NCBI GenBank assembly: GCA_913055155.1
Contig: CAJXJR010000008.1
Coordinates: 1-64,000, forward strand
DNA: 64,000 nt
Direction: 5' to 3'
Source of the DNA: an uncultured Erythrobacter sp.
GTDB lineage: Bacteria > Pseudomonadota > Alphaproteobacteria > Sphingomonadales > Sphingomonadaceae
Positions 28,626-37,282 of this stretch are shown piece by piece. The position numbers and the translations under genes were made by a program. How positions within the stretch are numbered: the stretch's first letter is position 1; the number at the start of each line of letters is the position of its first letter. The notes under the pieces are model-generated. The model was not told the origin of the DNA and ran no database searches. It saw only the letters and a program-made list of their open reading frames with translations.

Positions 28626-29345
28626 TCAGCGGCAGTAGGAATTGCCTTCGATAACGCCTTCGACGTGGAAGTGATCGTGATGGTCGGCGTTATAGTCCGG
28701 CCCCAGCACGGTGTCGAAACGGCGGCAGGCGCTGCGTTGCACCACGCGCAGGAATTCGCGTTCCTGGGGGCTGCCCGACCAACCGCTGCGCACGCTGATG
28801 CTGCGGCCGTCCGCCAGCACGAAGCCGCTGACGTCGATGGCATCGGCGCTGGCGTGGGCGCTCCGGCGACCGGTGCCGGCCACGTTGCGGCAGGCAAAGC
28901 TGCCCATTGTCTGGATGCTGGCCAGTGGCGAACCGAAGATCTGCTGCGCCGCGCGGTCGACGCCGTAACGCGCCCAGGCGGCAAAGGCGCTGGAGACCGG
29001 GCAGGTGACCGGTCCCAGGTTGCTGACGCCCAGCTGACCTGTGTCGCCTGCCAGCGCGTGCATCTGCACCGTGTTCAGGGTGCTGCACCCCTGGCCCAGG
29101 TAGCGATCGGGCAGGGCGTCGAAGCGCACGCCGGCCTGGCCCAGCTGCGACAGGCACTGATTCTCTGCCGCCCCGCGCGCGATCGGCGGCGGCGCGCTGA
29201 CGCGGGTGGAGCCCGGCTGCGACCCGGCGCGATCGACGGGGGACGAGGATTCGCTCGCCATGTAACGGGCGCCCGATGCCTGCGGCACGACCGAACAGGC
29301 CCCAAGGGCAAGCGTCGCAAGACTGAGGAATAGCGCGTGTTTCAT
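28626..29345 (-). CDS. extensin-like C-terminal domain lipoprotein
   Basis: 239 residues. A lipoprotein signal (LSLATLALGAC) and a Ser/Pro-rich linker lead to the extensin-like domain. Motifs are CPVSSAFAAWARYGVDRAAQ, GSFACRNVAGT, HASADAIDVSGFVLADGR and DYNADHHDHFHVE. The His/Asp set in the last two is like that of D-Ala-D-Ala-type metallopeptidases (HxxxxxxxD, HxH), suggesting a Zn-dependent cell-wall enzyme (inference). The ATG at 29345 follows GGAG by six bases. Two earlier in-frame ATGs were rejected. Confidence 0.8.
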   Translation of the reverse strand: MKHALFLSLATLALGACSVVPQASGARYMASESSSPVDRAGSQPGSTRVSAPPPIARGAAENQCLSQLGQAGVRFDALPDRYLGQGCSTLNTVQMHALAGDTGQLGVSNLGPVTCPVSSAFAAWARYGVDRAAQQIFGSPLASIQTMGSFACRNVAGTGRRSAHASADAIDVSGFVLADGRSISVRSGWSGSPQEREFLRVVQRSACRRFDTVLGPDYNADHHDHFHVEGVIEGNSYCR

Positions 29346-29499
29346 GGCCATCTCCATGGAGTTGGATGGTTAAGCCCCCACACCTAATTTATGGTTAATA
29401 CGTGGGTAACCTTCATGGAATGCCCCGGCGCACCGGCCAGCCCACAGGTTACACGGGAAACCGCAATTTTCGTTGACTCGGCGCTGCGCATCTCTAGTG

Positions 29500-29551
29500 G
29501 CGGCTGCGGGCCACGCGGTCCCAACGCCGCGCGAGCTCTCTGTAAGGAGAG
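29500..29551 (+). promoter_or_regulatory. serC leader RNA (SD-overlapping)
   Basis: Two stems precede serC. The first is GGGCC-ACGC-GGTCCC (29508-29522), extended by GCGGC/GCCGC (29500-29504 with 29526-29530). The second is CTCTC (29536-29540) with GAGAG (29547-29551), and it covers part of the AAGGAG ribosome site (29544-29549). The known alphaproteobacterial serC leader also ends in a stem that overlaps the serC ribosome site. A possible -35 (TTGACT) is at 29473. The ligand or signal is unknown. Confidence 0.65.
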
Positions 29552-29559
29552 AATACATT

Positions 29560-30720
29560 ATGACTACGATGCCGACGCTCCGTCCGGAGCGACCTTTCTT
29601 TTCGTCCGGTCCGACCTGCAAGCCTCCGGGCTGGTCGCTCGACAAGCTCGACACCAAGAGCCTGGGACGCTCCCACCGCTCCAAATATGCCAAGGGTCGC
29701 CTGAAATACGCGATCGACCTGACGCGCGAACTGCTGGGCGTGCCTGACGACTACCTCGTCGGCATCATCCCCGGTTCCGACACCGGCGCGCTGGAATGTG
29801 CGATGTGGACCATGCTCGGCGCGCGCCCCGCGACCGTCGCCGCTTGGGAAAGCTTCGGCAACGTGTGGATCCAGGATGCGGTCAAGCAGCTCAAGCTGAA
29901 GGACCTGCAGGTGCTCGACGCCGGTTACGGCGAAATCCCCGACCTGTCGCAGATTCCGCAGGAAAACGATGTCGTCTTCACCTGGAACGGCACGACCTCG
30001 GGCGCGAAGATCCCGAATACCGACTGGCTGGCGCCGGGCCGCGAAGGCATCACCATCAACGATGCCACCAGTGCCATCTTCGCCATGGAAATGGACTGGG
30101 CCAAGCTCGATGCCACCACCTATTCCTGGCAAAAGGTTCTGGGCGGGGAAGCTCAGCATGGCATGCTTATCCTCAGCCCCAAGGCCGTGGAACGGATCGA
30201 AAGCTACGATCCCGAATGGCCGCTGCCCAAGCTGTTCCGCCTGAAGAAGGGCGACAAGATCAACAAGGGTATCTTCGAAGGTGCGACGATCAACACCCCT
30301 TCGATGCTGGCGACGGAAGACTACATCGCGGCGCTGGAATGGGTGAAGTCGATCGGCGGCCGCCAGGCCATGTTCGATCGCGCCGATGCCAACGCCAAGA
30401 TCGTGAAGGACTGGATCGAGGCCACCCCGTGGCTGCGCAACATGGTCGATGATCCGGCCAAGCAGACCAACACCGGCGTGTGCATGTGTTTCCAGGGCGA
30501 ATGGATCGAAAGCCTGTCGCCGGAAGATGCCGCTGCCGTGCCGAAGACAATCGCTGCCAAGCTGGAAGAGATGGATATCGGCTACGATTTCAACGGCTAT
30601 CGCGATGCGCCGCCAAGCTTGCGCATCTGGTGCGGCGGTTCGCTGGAAAGCGAAGACATCGCCCGCCTGCTGCCGTGGATCGAATGGGCTTACGAAGAGC
30701 TCAAGGCCGGTAACCTGTAA
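29560..30720 (+). CDS. serC: phosphoserine aminotransferase
   Basis: 386 residues of the alphaproteobacterial type. PLP-binding features include GSDTGALECAMWTMLGAR near the start, ITINDATSAIFAMEMDW and the catalytic Lys in YSWQKVLGGEAQHG. It makes 3-phosphoserine from 3-phosphohydroxypyruvate and glutamate, the second step of serine synthesis. The ATG follows AAGGAG, which lies in the serC leader stem. serA begins 121 bases downstream with a hairpin in between, so one operon with unequal expression is likely. Confidence 0.96.
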   Translation: MTTMPTLRPERPFFSSGPTCKPPGWSLDKLDTKSLGRSHRSKYAKGRLKYAIDLTRELLGVPDDYLVGIIPGSDTGALECAMWTMLGARPATVAAWESFGNVWIQDAVKQLKLKDLQVLDAGYGEIPDLSQIPQENDVVFTWNGTTSGAKIPNTDWLAPGREGITINDATSAIFAMEMDWAKLDATTYSWQKVLGGEAQHGMLILSPKAVERIESYDPEWPLPKLFRLKKGDKINKGIFEGATINTPSMLATEDYIAALEWVKSIGGRQAMFDRADANAKIVKDWIEATPWLRNMVDDPAKQTNTGVCMCFQGEWIESLSPEDAAAVPKTIAAKLEEMDIGYDFNGYRDAPPSLRIWCGGSLESEDIARLLPWIEWAYEELKAGNL

Positions 30721-30738
30721 GGGTTGGCCCGACCGCGT

Positions 30739-30761
30739 CGCCCCGCCCCGGAGGCGGGGCG
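30739..30761 (+). terminator. strong hairpin between serC and serA
   Basis: A perfect 9-bp GC stem (CGCCCCGCC with GGCGGGGCG, 5-base loop) stands 18 bases after the serC stop. No T run follows at once (GCGCATCCCCTCGCTTT). It may reduce read-through into serA or protect the 3' end of the serC message. Confidence 0.5.
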
Positions 30762-30841
30762 CGCATCCCCTCGCTTTAGGAATTCATGACCGGACGACGC
30801 CCGAAAACCGCTTGGCGCACCGGCACAGCAAGAGACGTATC

Positions 30842-32425
30842 ATGACCAAGCCCAAAGTCCTCATTTCCGACAAGATGGATGACAACGCCGCCCGCATCTT
30901 TGCCGAGCGCGGCTGCGACGTCGACGTCATCACCGGCAAGACGCCCGAAGAGCTGAAGGAAATCATCGGCCAGTACGATGGCCTTGCCATCCGTTCCTCC
31001 ACCAAGGTGACGCCGGAAATCCTCGATGCCGCCACCAACCTGAAGGTGATCGGCCGCGCCGGGATCGGCGTCGACAACGTCGATATCCCCGCTGCCTCGG
31101 CCAAGGGCGTGGTGGTGATGAACACGCCGTTCGGCAATTCCATCACCACTGCCGAACACGCCATTGCCATGATGATGGCGCTGGCTCGCCAGATCCCCGA
31201 TGCCAACACCCGCACCAAGGCGGGCGAATGGCCGAAGAAGGACTTCATGGGCATCGAAGTCACCGGCAAGACCTTGGGCCTGATCGGGGCCGGAAACATC
31301 GGTGCCATCGTCGCCAGCCGCGCGCTGGGGCTCAAGATGAAGGTGGTTGCCTACGATCCGTTCCTGACGCCCGAACGCGCCGTGGAGATCGGCGTGGAAA
31401 AAGTGGACCTCGATGCGCTGATGGCGCGTGCCGATTTCGTCACCCTGCACACGCCGCTGACCGACGAGACCCGCAACATCCTCAGCCGTGAGCGGCTGGA
31501 GGCAGCCAAGCCGGGCGTGCGCATCATCAACTGCGCGCGCGGCGGCCTGATCGACGAGGAAGCGTTGAAGGACCTGCTGGAAAGCGGCCACGTGGCCGGC
31601 GCCGCGCTGGACGTGTTCGCCGTGGAACCCGCCAAGGACAACCCGCTGTTCGAAGCGCCCAACTTCATCTGCACCCCGCACCTTGGCGCCAGCACCACCG
31701 AGGCACAGGTGAACGTGGCGCTGCAGGTGGCCGAACAGATGGCAGACTATCTCGTCAACGGCGGCGTGACCAACGCGCTCAACATGCCGAGCCTGTCTGC
31801 CGAGGAAGCCCCCAAGCTGAAGCCTTACATGGCGCTGGCAGAAAACCTCGGCTCGCTGATCGGCCAGCTGGCCCACGGCAACCTCGAAAAGATCTCCATC
31901 GAGACCGAAGGTCACGCAGCAGAGCTGAACCAGAAGCCCATCGTCGGCGCCGTCCTGGCAGGCGTGATGAAGCGCTATTCCGACACGGTGAACATGGTCA
32001 ACGCGCCCTTCATCGCCAAGGAACGCGGCATGGAAGTGCGCGAGATCCGTAACGAGCGCGAGGGCACCTACCAGACGCTGGTGCGCGTGACCGTAGCCAC
32101 CAGCCAGGGTAACCGTTCGGTGGCTGGCACGCTGTTCGGCAACAAGGAACCGCGCCTGGTGGAAATCTTCGGCATCGGGATCGAGGCTGATCTTGCGGGC
32201 AACATGCTCTACATCGTCAACCAGGATGCCCCCGGCTTCATCGGTCGCGTGGGTTCGCTGATGGGCGAGCACGGCATCAACATCGGCACGTTCCACCTTG
32301 GCCGCCGCGACAACGGCGGCGAAGCCATCGTGCTGCTGTCGGTGGATCAGGAAATCCCCGCCGAAGTGATCGAAGCGGCCGGCAAGCTGGAAGGCGTGAA
32401 GGTCGTGCGGGCACTTTCGTTCTGA
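30842..32425 (+). CDS. serA: D-3-phosphoglycerate dehydrogenase
   Basis: 527 residues, the long form. An N-terminal substrate domain with AIRSSTKVTPEIL is followed by an NAD-binding domain (TLGLIGAGNIGAIVA). Catalytic residues lie in INCARGGLIDE (Arg), AALDVFAVEP (Glu region) and CTPHLGASTTEAQ (His). The intervening domain covers about 315-450, and a C-terminal ACT domain (YIVNQDAPGFIGRVG) could bind serine for feedback. It oxidises 3-phosphoglycerate in the first serine step. hisZ follows after 25 bases. Confidence 0.96.
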   Translation: MTKPKVLISDKMDDNAARIFAERGCDVDVITGKTPEELKEIIGQYDGLAIRSSTKVTPEILDAATNLKVIGRAGIGVDNVDIPAASAKGVVVMNTPFGNSITTAEHAIAMMMALARQIPDANTRTKAGEWPKKDFMGIEVTGKTLGLIGAGNIGAIVASRALGLKMKVVAYDPFLTPERAVEIGVEKVDLDALMARADFVTLHTPLTDETRNILSRERLEAAKPGVRIINCARGGLIDEEALKDLLESGHVAGAALDVFAVEPAKDNPLFEAPNFICTPHLGASTTEAQVNVALQVAEQMADYLVNGGVTNALNMPSLSAEEAPKLKPYMALAENLGSLIGQLAHGNLEKISIETEGHAAELNQKPIVGAVLAGVMKRYSDTVNMVNAPFIAKERGMEVREIRNEREGTYQTLVRVTVATSQGNRSVAGTLFGNKEPRLVEIFGIGIEADLAGNMLYIVNQDAPGFIGRVGSLMGEHGINIGTFHLGRRDNGGEAIVLLSVDQEIPAEVIEAAGKLEGVKVVRALSF

Positions 32426-32450
32426 CGCATCAGGCCCTAGGGGATGCGGC

Positions 32451-33563
32451 ATGACTGACCCAACGCAGGACCTGCTGCCCGAAGGGCTGGAAGACCGCCT
32501 GCCGCAAAGTGCGGCAGCGGCCACGCGTATCGAACGTGCGATGCTGGGCGTGATGGGCGCACATGGCTATGACCGTGTGCGCCCGCCGCTGATCGAGTTC
32601 GAACGTTCGATGAGCCGGCGGATGGACGGGGTGATGACGCGGCACCTGTTCCGCTTCGTCGATCCCGCCAGCTTGCGCACGCTGGCCCTGCGCAGCGACA
32701 TGACCGTGCAGGTCGGGCGCATCGCCGCCACCGGCCTTGCCGGTGCGCCGCGCCCGCTGCGGCTGTGCTATGCCGGCCAGGTGGCGCGCATTACCGGAAG
32801 CAAGCTGGAACCCCGGCGAGAGAACCTGCAAGTGGGCGCCGAACTGATCGGCCGTGATACCGTTGCAGCAGCCGGCGAAGTGGTAGAACTGGCCATCGCC
32901 GCGCTGGAAGCTGCCGGGGCGACGGGCATCTCGGTCGATTTCACTCTGCCCGATCTTGTCGATACGCTGGCCGATGGGCCGTTCCCGCTCGACGCCGGGG
33001 CGCGCGTGCGTGTGCGCCGCGAGCTCGATACCAAGGACGCAGGCGGCTTGGTGGAAGCCGGCGGCGAGGCTTACCTGCCGCTGATCCACGCCACCGGCGA
33101 TTTTGCCTCTGCGGTGGAGAGGCTTTCTGCCCTGGATACCGCAGGCGTCCTGGAAAGCCGCATCGCCGGCCTGCGCCAGATTGCCGACCGCGTGGCCGGG
33201 CGTGCGCGCCTGACGCTCGATCCCAGCGAACGCCACGGCTTCGAGTACCAGAGCTGGTTCGGCTTCACCCTCTACGCCGAAGGCGTGCGCGGCGAACTGG
33301 GGCGGGGAGGAACCTACCAGATCGGTGGCAGCGAAGAGCCCGCGACCGGCTTTTCGCTTTATCCCGAGGAACTGGTGGAAGCAGTGAAGGCAGACGAGCC
33401 GCTGGGCGACAGGCTGTTCCTGCCGCTGGGCCACGATCGCGCCGTCGCAGATAGGCTGCGTGCCGAAGGCTGGCGCACCGTCGCGGCGCTGGATGGCAAC
33501 GACGATGCGGGCGTGCTGGGCTGCACGCACGTGCTCGACGGCGACGAGGCGAGGGCGCTTTAG
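32451..33563 (+). CDS. hisZ: ATP phosphoribosyltransferase regulatory subunit
   Basis: 370 residues, a histidyl-tRNA synthetase-like protein without the anticodon domain. MTDPTQDLLPEGLEDRLPQ, FRFVDPASLRTLALRSDMT and a truncated motif 3 (GRGGTYQIGG) support HisZ. It pairs with a short HisG to start histidine synthesis, and HisG is not in the window. It lies 25 bases after serA and is probably the last gene of that operon. Its end overlaps a convergent hydrolase gene by four bases. Confidence 0.9.
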   Translation: MTDPTQDLLPEGLEDRLPQSAAAATRIERAMLGVMGAHGYDRVRPPLIEFERSMSRRMDGVMTRHLFRFVDPASLRTLALRSDMTVQVGRIAATGLAGAPRPLRLCYAGQVARITGSKLEPRRENLQVGAELIGRDTVAAAGEVVELAIAALEAAGATGISVDFTLPDLVDTLADGPFPLDAGARVRVRRELDTKDAGGLVEAGGEAYLPLIHATGDFASAVERLSALDTAGVLESRIAGLRQIADRVAGRARLTLDPSERHGFEYQSWFGFTLYAEGVRGELGRGGTYQIGGSEEPATGFSLYPEELVEAVKADEPLGDRLFLPLGHDRAVADRLRAEGWRTVAALDGNDDAGVLGCTHVLDGDEARAL

Positions 33564-34423
33564 GCCGGCAGCCTTTGTCGCAGCCAGGCGCGCGCCACTT
33601 CGGTAGGGCCGAAGCCCTTGCGACCGAAATGCCGCGAGATGCGCATGTGGTCGACAATGCCGGTGCCGGGAAATTCATGCCGCTCCACATCGCCGCGATT
33701 GCACTCAACGGCTTCGGCGAGCAGCAGCGCCTGGGCGCGCGTGTGCCTGCTGGCATTGTGGATGACGAGGAAAGGCGGCGCGGTCCCGGCATGGGCGCCA
33801 AGGTGCACCGTGGGTGAAAGGGCAGCGAGATCGGCCCCGGCAAAGGCCGGATCAAGCAATCGCCGCTGCAAGAAGCGCGAGCCCGTGCTCGGTTCGCTAG
33901 CCAGGTAGGCGGCGCCATCGTTGGCGATCACGCCCGCAAGCCTTGCAGGCGACAGGCCGTGCGCGCCCAGCAACGCCGGATCGCTTGCCACCAGAGCTGC
34001 AAGGTGCGCGCCCGAACTGTGCCCCATCAGCACTATGCGGCGGCTTTCGATCCCGTAGCTTCCTGCCTCCTGGAACAGGGCGGCGACACCGGCCGCGGCA
34101 TCGCGGGCCATTTCGGCTACGCCCACCTGCGGAACCTGCCGGAAATTGAGCGAGGCGAAATGCCAGCCTTCGCCATGGGCGAAGGGCACCTTGGCATCTG
34201 TGAGTCGCCGCGTCTTGTCACCGAACTGCCACGCACCGCCATGCAGGAAGGCCAGCAACGGGCGCGTGCCGCCCTCTGGGTGGAGGTGCAAGTCCAGCGC
34301 CTGGAGCGGATGATCGCCAAAGCGCAGCGTGTCGCTCGGCTGGCGATAGCGGGGGCCTTCGCGCTGCTCTGCGCTGGTGCCGTAGACCAGTACCACATTC
34401 ATCAGGTTGGCGAGCGAGGGCAT
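33560..34423 (-). CDS. alpha/beta hydrolase, esterase/formamidase-like
   Basis: 287 residues. The oxyanion segment LLAFLHGGAWQFGDK and the nucleophile MGHSSGAHLAALVASDP (catalytic Ser) place it with BD-FAE/kynurenine formamidase-like hydrolases. The late Asp and His lie in FLVIHNAS and GTGIVDHMRISRHFG. Substrate unknown. It is on the strand opposite to hisZ and purA, together with the aldo/keto reductase, as a two-gene reversed block. An alternative start is the Met eight codons in (MNVVLVYG). Confidence 0.8.
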   Translation of the reverse strand: MPSLANLMNVVLVYGTSAEQREGPRYRQPSDTLRFGDHPLQALDLHLHPEGGTRPLLAFLHGGAWQFGDKTRRLTDAKVPFAHGEGWHFASLNFRQVPQVGVAEMARDAAAGVAALFQEAGSYGIESRRIVLMGHSSGAHLAALVASDPALLGAHGLSPARLAGVIANDGAAYLASEPSTGSRFLQRRLLDPAFAGADLAALSPTVHLGAHAGTAPPFLVIHNASRHTRAQALLLAEAVECNRGDVERHEFPGTGIVDHMRISRHFGRKGFGPTEVARAWLRQRLPA

Positions 34424-34468
34424 CGCCGCCGACCTTGCGCCCGCAGCAGCGCCCTCGCAAGTCCTGCA

Positions 34469-35284
34469 TCAGCAGAAGTCGGCCGGGTCCGGCCCCATGC
34501 GCCCGTCTGCGCTGTCGAGCGCGTCGATCGCGGCCATCTGCTCTTCGCTCAATGTCAGGCCGAGCGCTGTAAAGTTCGCCTTGATATGGTCGCGGCTGCT
34601 GGCCTTGGGGATGGGCGCCAAGCCATGCTGCAAATGCCAGGCCAGGATGACGGCAGAAGCCGGCTTGCCGGTTTGTGCGGCAATGCGTTGGATAACGTCA
34701 CGCTGCAGCCCTTCGCCCTGGCCCAGCGGAGACCAGCTCTGCGTGACAATGCCCATTGCATCGTGCACTCGGCGCAGCTCGCGCTGCTGGAAGCCGGGGT
34801 GTAGTTCCACCTGGTTCAGCGCGGGCACCACGTTCGTGGCATCGACCACTCGTTTCAGGTCGTCCTCGCGGAAATTGGATACCCCGATGGACTTTGCCTT
34901 GCCGGCATCGCGCAATTCGACCAGCGCCTTCCACGTATCCACGAACTTGCCCTTGTCTGGGCAGGGCCAGTGGATCAGCAGCATGTCCACATGGTCGCGG
35001 CCCAGCCGCTCCAGGCTTTCGTCGCAGGCTTTCAGCGTCTCGTCATAACCCTGCCGATCGTTCCAGATCTTGGTCTGCAGGAAAATGTCGCTCCATTCGC
35101 CGATGCCGCGCCCGACACCGCCTTCGTTCTCGTAGATGGCCGCTGTATCGACCAGCCAATAGCCGGTTTCCAGCGCCATTTTCACGGCATCGGTCGCGTC
35201 GTCGTTGCTCAGCTTGAAAGTGCCGAAGCCCAGCTGCGGGATGCGGCGGCCGTCGTTCAATCCAAGGTTGGGATAGTCGGTCAT
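34469..35284 (-). CDS. aldo/keto reductase
   Basis: 271 residues of the 2,5-diketo-gluconate reductase-like group. [15 protein letters not shown] opens the barrel. [17 protein letters not shown] holds the catalytic Tyr and Asp, and LLIHWPCP the catalytic His. [15 protein letters not shown] and the NADPH-binding end follow. It reduces aldehydes or ketones with NADPH, and the substrate is not known. It is 45 bases upstream of the hydrolase on the same strand, and divergent from purA with a gap of 152 bases. Confidence 0.88.
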   Translation of the reverse strand: MTDYPNLGLNDGRRIPQLGFGTFKLSNDDATDAVKMALETGYWLVDTAAIYENEGGVGRGIGEWSDIFLQTKIWNDRQGYDETLKACDESLERLGRDHVDMLLIHWPCPDKGKFVDTWKALVELRDAGKAKSIGVSNFREDDLKRVVDATNVVPALNQVELHPGFQQRELRRVHDAMGIVTQSWSPLGQGEGLQRDVIQRIAAQTGKPASAVILAWHLQHGLAPIPKASSRDHIKANFTALGLTLSEEQMAAIDALDSADGRMGPDPADFC

Positions 35285-35436
35285 GCAAGTCTCCTTTGCC
35301 TGACCAACGAGCGTGCGGCGCAGTGTTTCCGGGAAGGCGGCAGCGCGGCGCCGGCGTGCGACGGATCACCCCGCAGTTGCCCTTTGTCCGTGCATTGCCT
35401 AGTGCGCGGCGGGTTTTTCTCGAAAAGGAATCGATA

Positions 35437-36726
35437 GTGGCCAACGTCACCGTGATCGGCGCCCAGTGGGGCGATGAAGGCAAGGGCAAGATCGTCGACT
35501 GGCTGGCCGCCCGCGCCGATGCCGTGGTGCGCTTCCAGGGCGGCCATAACGCCGGGCACACGCTGGTGGTGGGCGACCAGACCTACAAGCTTTCGCTGCT
35601 GCCCAGCGGTATCGTCACCGGCACGCTTTCGCTGATCGGCAACGGCGTGGTGCTGGACCCGTGGGCCTTGCGCGAAGAGATCGCCAAGCTGGAATCGCAA
35701 GGCGTCTCGATCACCCCGGAAAACTTCGGCATTGCCGATAACTGCCCGCTGATCCTGCCGCTGCACCGCGACCTTGATGGCCTGCGCGAAGCCGCGGCGG
35801 GCAAGGGCAAGATCGGCACCACCGGGCGCGGTATCGGCCCGGCTTACGAAGACAAGGTGGGCCGCCGCGCCATCCGCGTGTGCGACCTGGCCCACCTTGA
35901 CGACCTCACCCCGCAACTCGATCGCCTGTGCGCCCACCACGACGCGCTGCGTGCAGGTTTCGGGCAGGACCCGGTAGACCGCGATGCCCTGCTTTCCGAA
36001 CTGCGCGAGATCGCGCCGTTCGTGCAGCAGTTCGCCCAGCCGGTGTGGAAGCGGCTGAACGAGGTGAAGAAGACCGGTGCCAGGATCCTGTTCGAAGGCG
36101 CGCAAGGCGTGCTGCTGGACGTGGACCACGGCACCTATCCCTTCGTTACCAGCTCCAACACCGTTTCGGGCACCGTGGCCAGCGGCAGCGGCATGGGGCC
36201 GGGCGCTGCGGGCTTCGTGCTCGGCATCGTCAAGGCTTACACCACCCGCGTGGGTTCCGGCCCGTTCCCGACCGAGCTGGAAGACGAGATCGGCCAGAAG
36301 CTGGGCGAGCGCGGCCACGAATTCGGCACGGTCACGTCCCGCAAGCGTCGCTGCGGCTGGTTCGATGCCGTGCTGGTGCGCCAGACCTGCGCGCTCTCGG
36401 GCGTTACCGGCATCGCGCTGACCAAGATCGACGTGCTCGACGGGTTCGATACGATCAGGATCTGCACCGGCTACAGGCTGGACGGCGAGGAACTCGACTA
36501 CCTGCCTGCCAACGCGCAGGAACAGGCGCGGGTAGAGCCGATTTACGAAGAGATCGAAGGCTGGGAAGGCACCACCGTGGGCGCGCGCAGCTGGGCCGAC
36601 CTGCCGGCGCAGGCGATCAAGTACATCCGCCGGATCGAGGAACTGATCGAATGCCCGGTGGCGAGCGTTTCCACCAGCCCGGAACGCGAGGACACGATCC
36701 TGGTGCGCGATCCCTTTGCGGACTGA
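35437..36726 (+). CDS. purA: adenylosuccinate synthetase
   Basis: 429 residues. [17 protein letters not shown] (P-loop-like GTP motif) and [19 protein letters not shown] (IMP site, His base) are complete. [34 protein letters not shown] and the late GTP motif with TKIDVLDG also occur. It makes adenylosuccinate from IMP and aspartate. The GTG at 35437 gives the normal [12 protein letters not shown] start, about seven bases after AAGGA. The stop overlaps the next start codon by one base. Confidence 0.97.
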   Translation: MANVTVIGAQWGDEGKGKIVDWLAARADAVVRFQGGHNAGHTLVVGDQTYKLSLLPSGIVTGTLSLIGNGVVLDPWALREEIAKLESQGVSITPENFGIADNCPLILPLHRDLDGLREAAAGKGKIGTTGRGIGPAYEDKVGRRAIRVCDLAHLDDLTPQLDRLCAHHDALRAGFGQDPVDRDALLSELREIAPFVQQFAQPVWKRLNEVKKTGARILFEGAQGVLLDVDHGTYPFVTSSNTVSGTVASGSGMGPGAAGFVLGIVKAYTTRVGSGPFPTELEDEIGQKLGERGHEFGTVTSRKRRCGWFDAVLVRQTCALSGVTGIALTKIDVLDGFDTIRICTGYRLDGEELDYLPANAQEQARVEPIYEEIEGWEGTTVGARSWADLPAQAIKYIRRIEELIECPVASVSTSPEREDTILVRDPFAD

Positions 36727-37217
36727 TGCGCTGGCCGGCACTCCTGCCTGTCGTGCTGGCGGCATGTGCGGGAGGCGCGCCTCCCGCTCCTGACGACGTG
36801 CAGGCCGATCTGGTGATCGTCGACAAGTCCGACCGGGAACTGACGCTGATGCGTGATGGGGAGGTGCTGCGCACTTTCACCGGGCTGCAATTCGGAGCAG
36901 AACCGCACGGGCACAAGCAATTCGAAGGTGACGAACGCACGCCCGAAGGACGCTATACGATCGACTGGCGCAATCCCGACAGCAGCTATCACCTGAGCCT
37001 GCAAATCTCCTATCCCAACGCTGATGACATCGCCTTTGCCGAAGGTGAGGGCCGCGATCCGGGCGGCGACATCATGCTGCACGGGCAACCCAACTGGCTG
37101 CCGTTCGGTAGCCTTCCGGGTGACTGGACCGACGGCTGTATCGCCCTTTCCAATGCCGAAATGGACGCGCTGTGGGCGGCGATTCCCAACGGAACGCCGA
37201 TCGAGATACGCCCCTGA
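36726..37217 (+). CDS. L,D-transpeptidase (YkuD) family lipoprotein
   Basis: 163 residues. A short lipoprotein signal (ALLPVVLAAC) leads to a YkuD domain with IVDKSDRELTLMRDGEVLR, TPEGRYTID and the active-site motif MLHGQPNWLP then WTDGCIALSNAEMD. The catalytic His and Cys are both present, with Thr-x-Gly-Cys at the active site. The family crosslinks peptidoglycan stems or attaches proteins to them. Translation starts within the purA stop (TGATG). It is unusually short for the family because only the catalytic domain remains. Confidence 0.85.
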   Translation: MRWPALLPVVLAACAGGAPPAPDDVQADLVIVDKSDRELTLMRDGEVLRTFTGLQFGAEPHGHKQFEGDERTPEGRYTIDWRNPDSSYHLSLQISYPNADDIAFAEGEGRDPGGDIMLHGQPNWLPFGSLPGDWTDGCIALSNAEMDALWAAIPNGTPIEIRP

Positions 37218-37240
37218 TATACTTGACTTGATCCTATTTT

Positions 37241-37255
37241 GTTCTACCCATGTTC
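37241..37255 (+). promoter_or_regulatory. SOS (LexA-type) box
   Basis: GTTC-TACCCAT-GTTC is a perfect direct repeat in the alphaproteobacterial LexA format GTTC-N7-GTTC, 27 bases before the GTG at 37283. TTGACT at 37223-37228 is a possible -35 element. LexA bound here would block transcription. Only binding data can prove it. Confidence 0.6.
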
Positions 37256-37282
37256 TCATCCGATTCGTAGGGAGAACATGCA

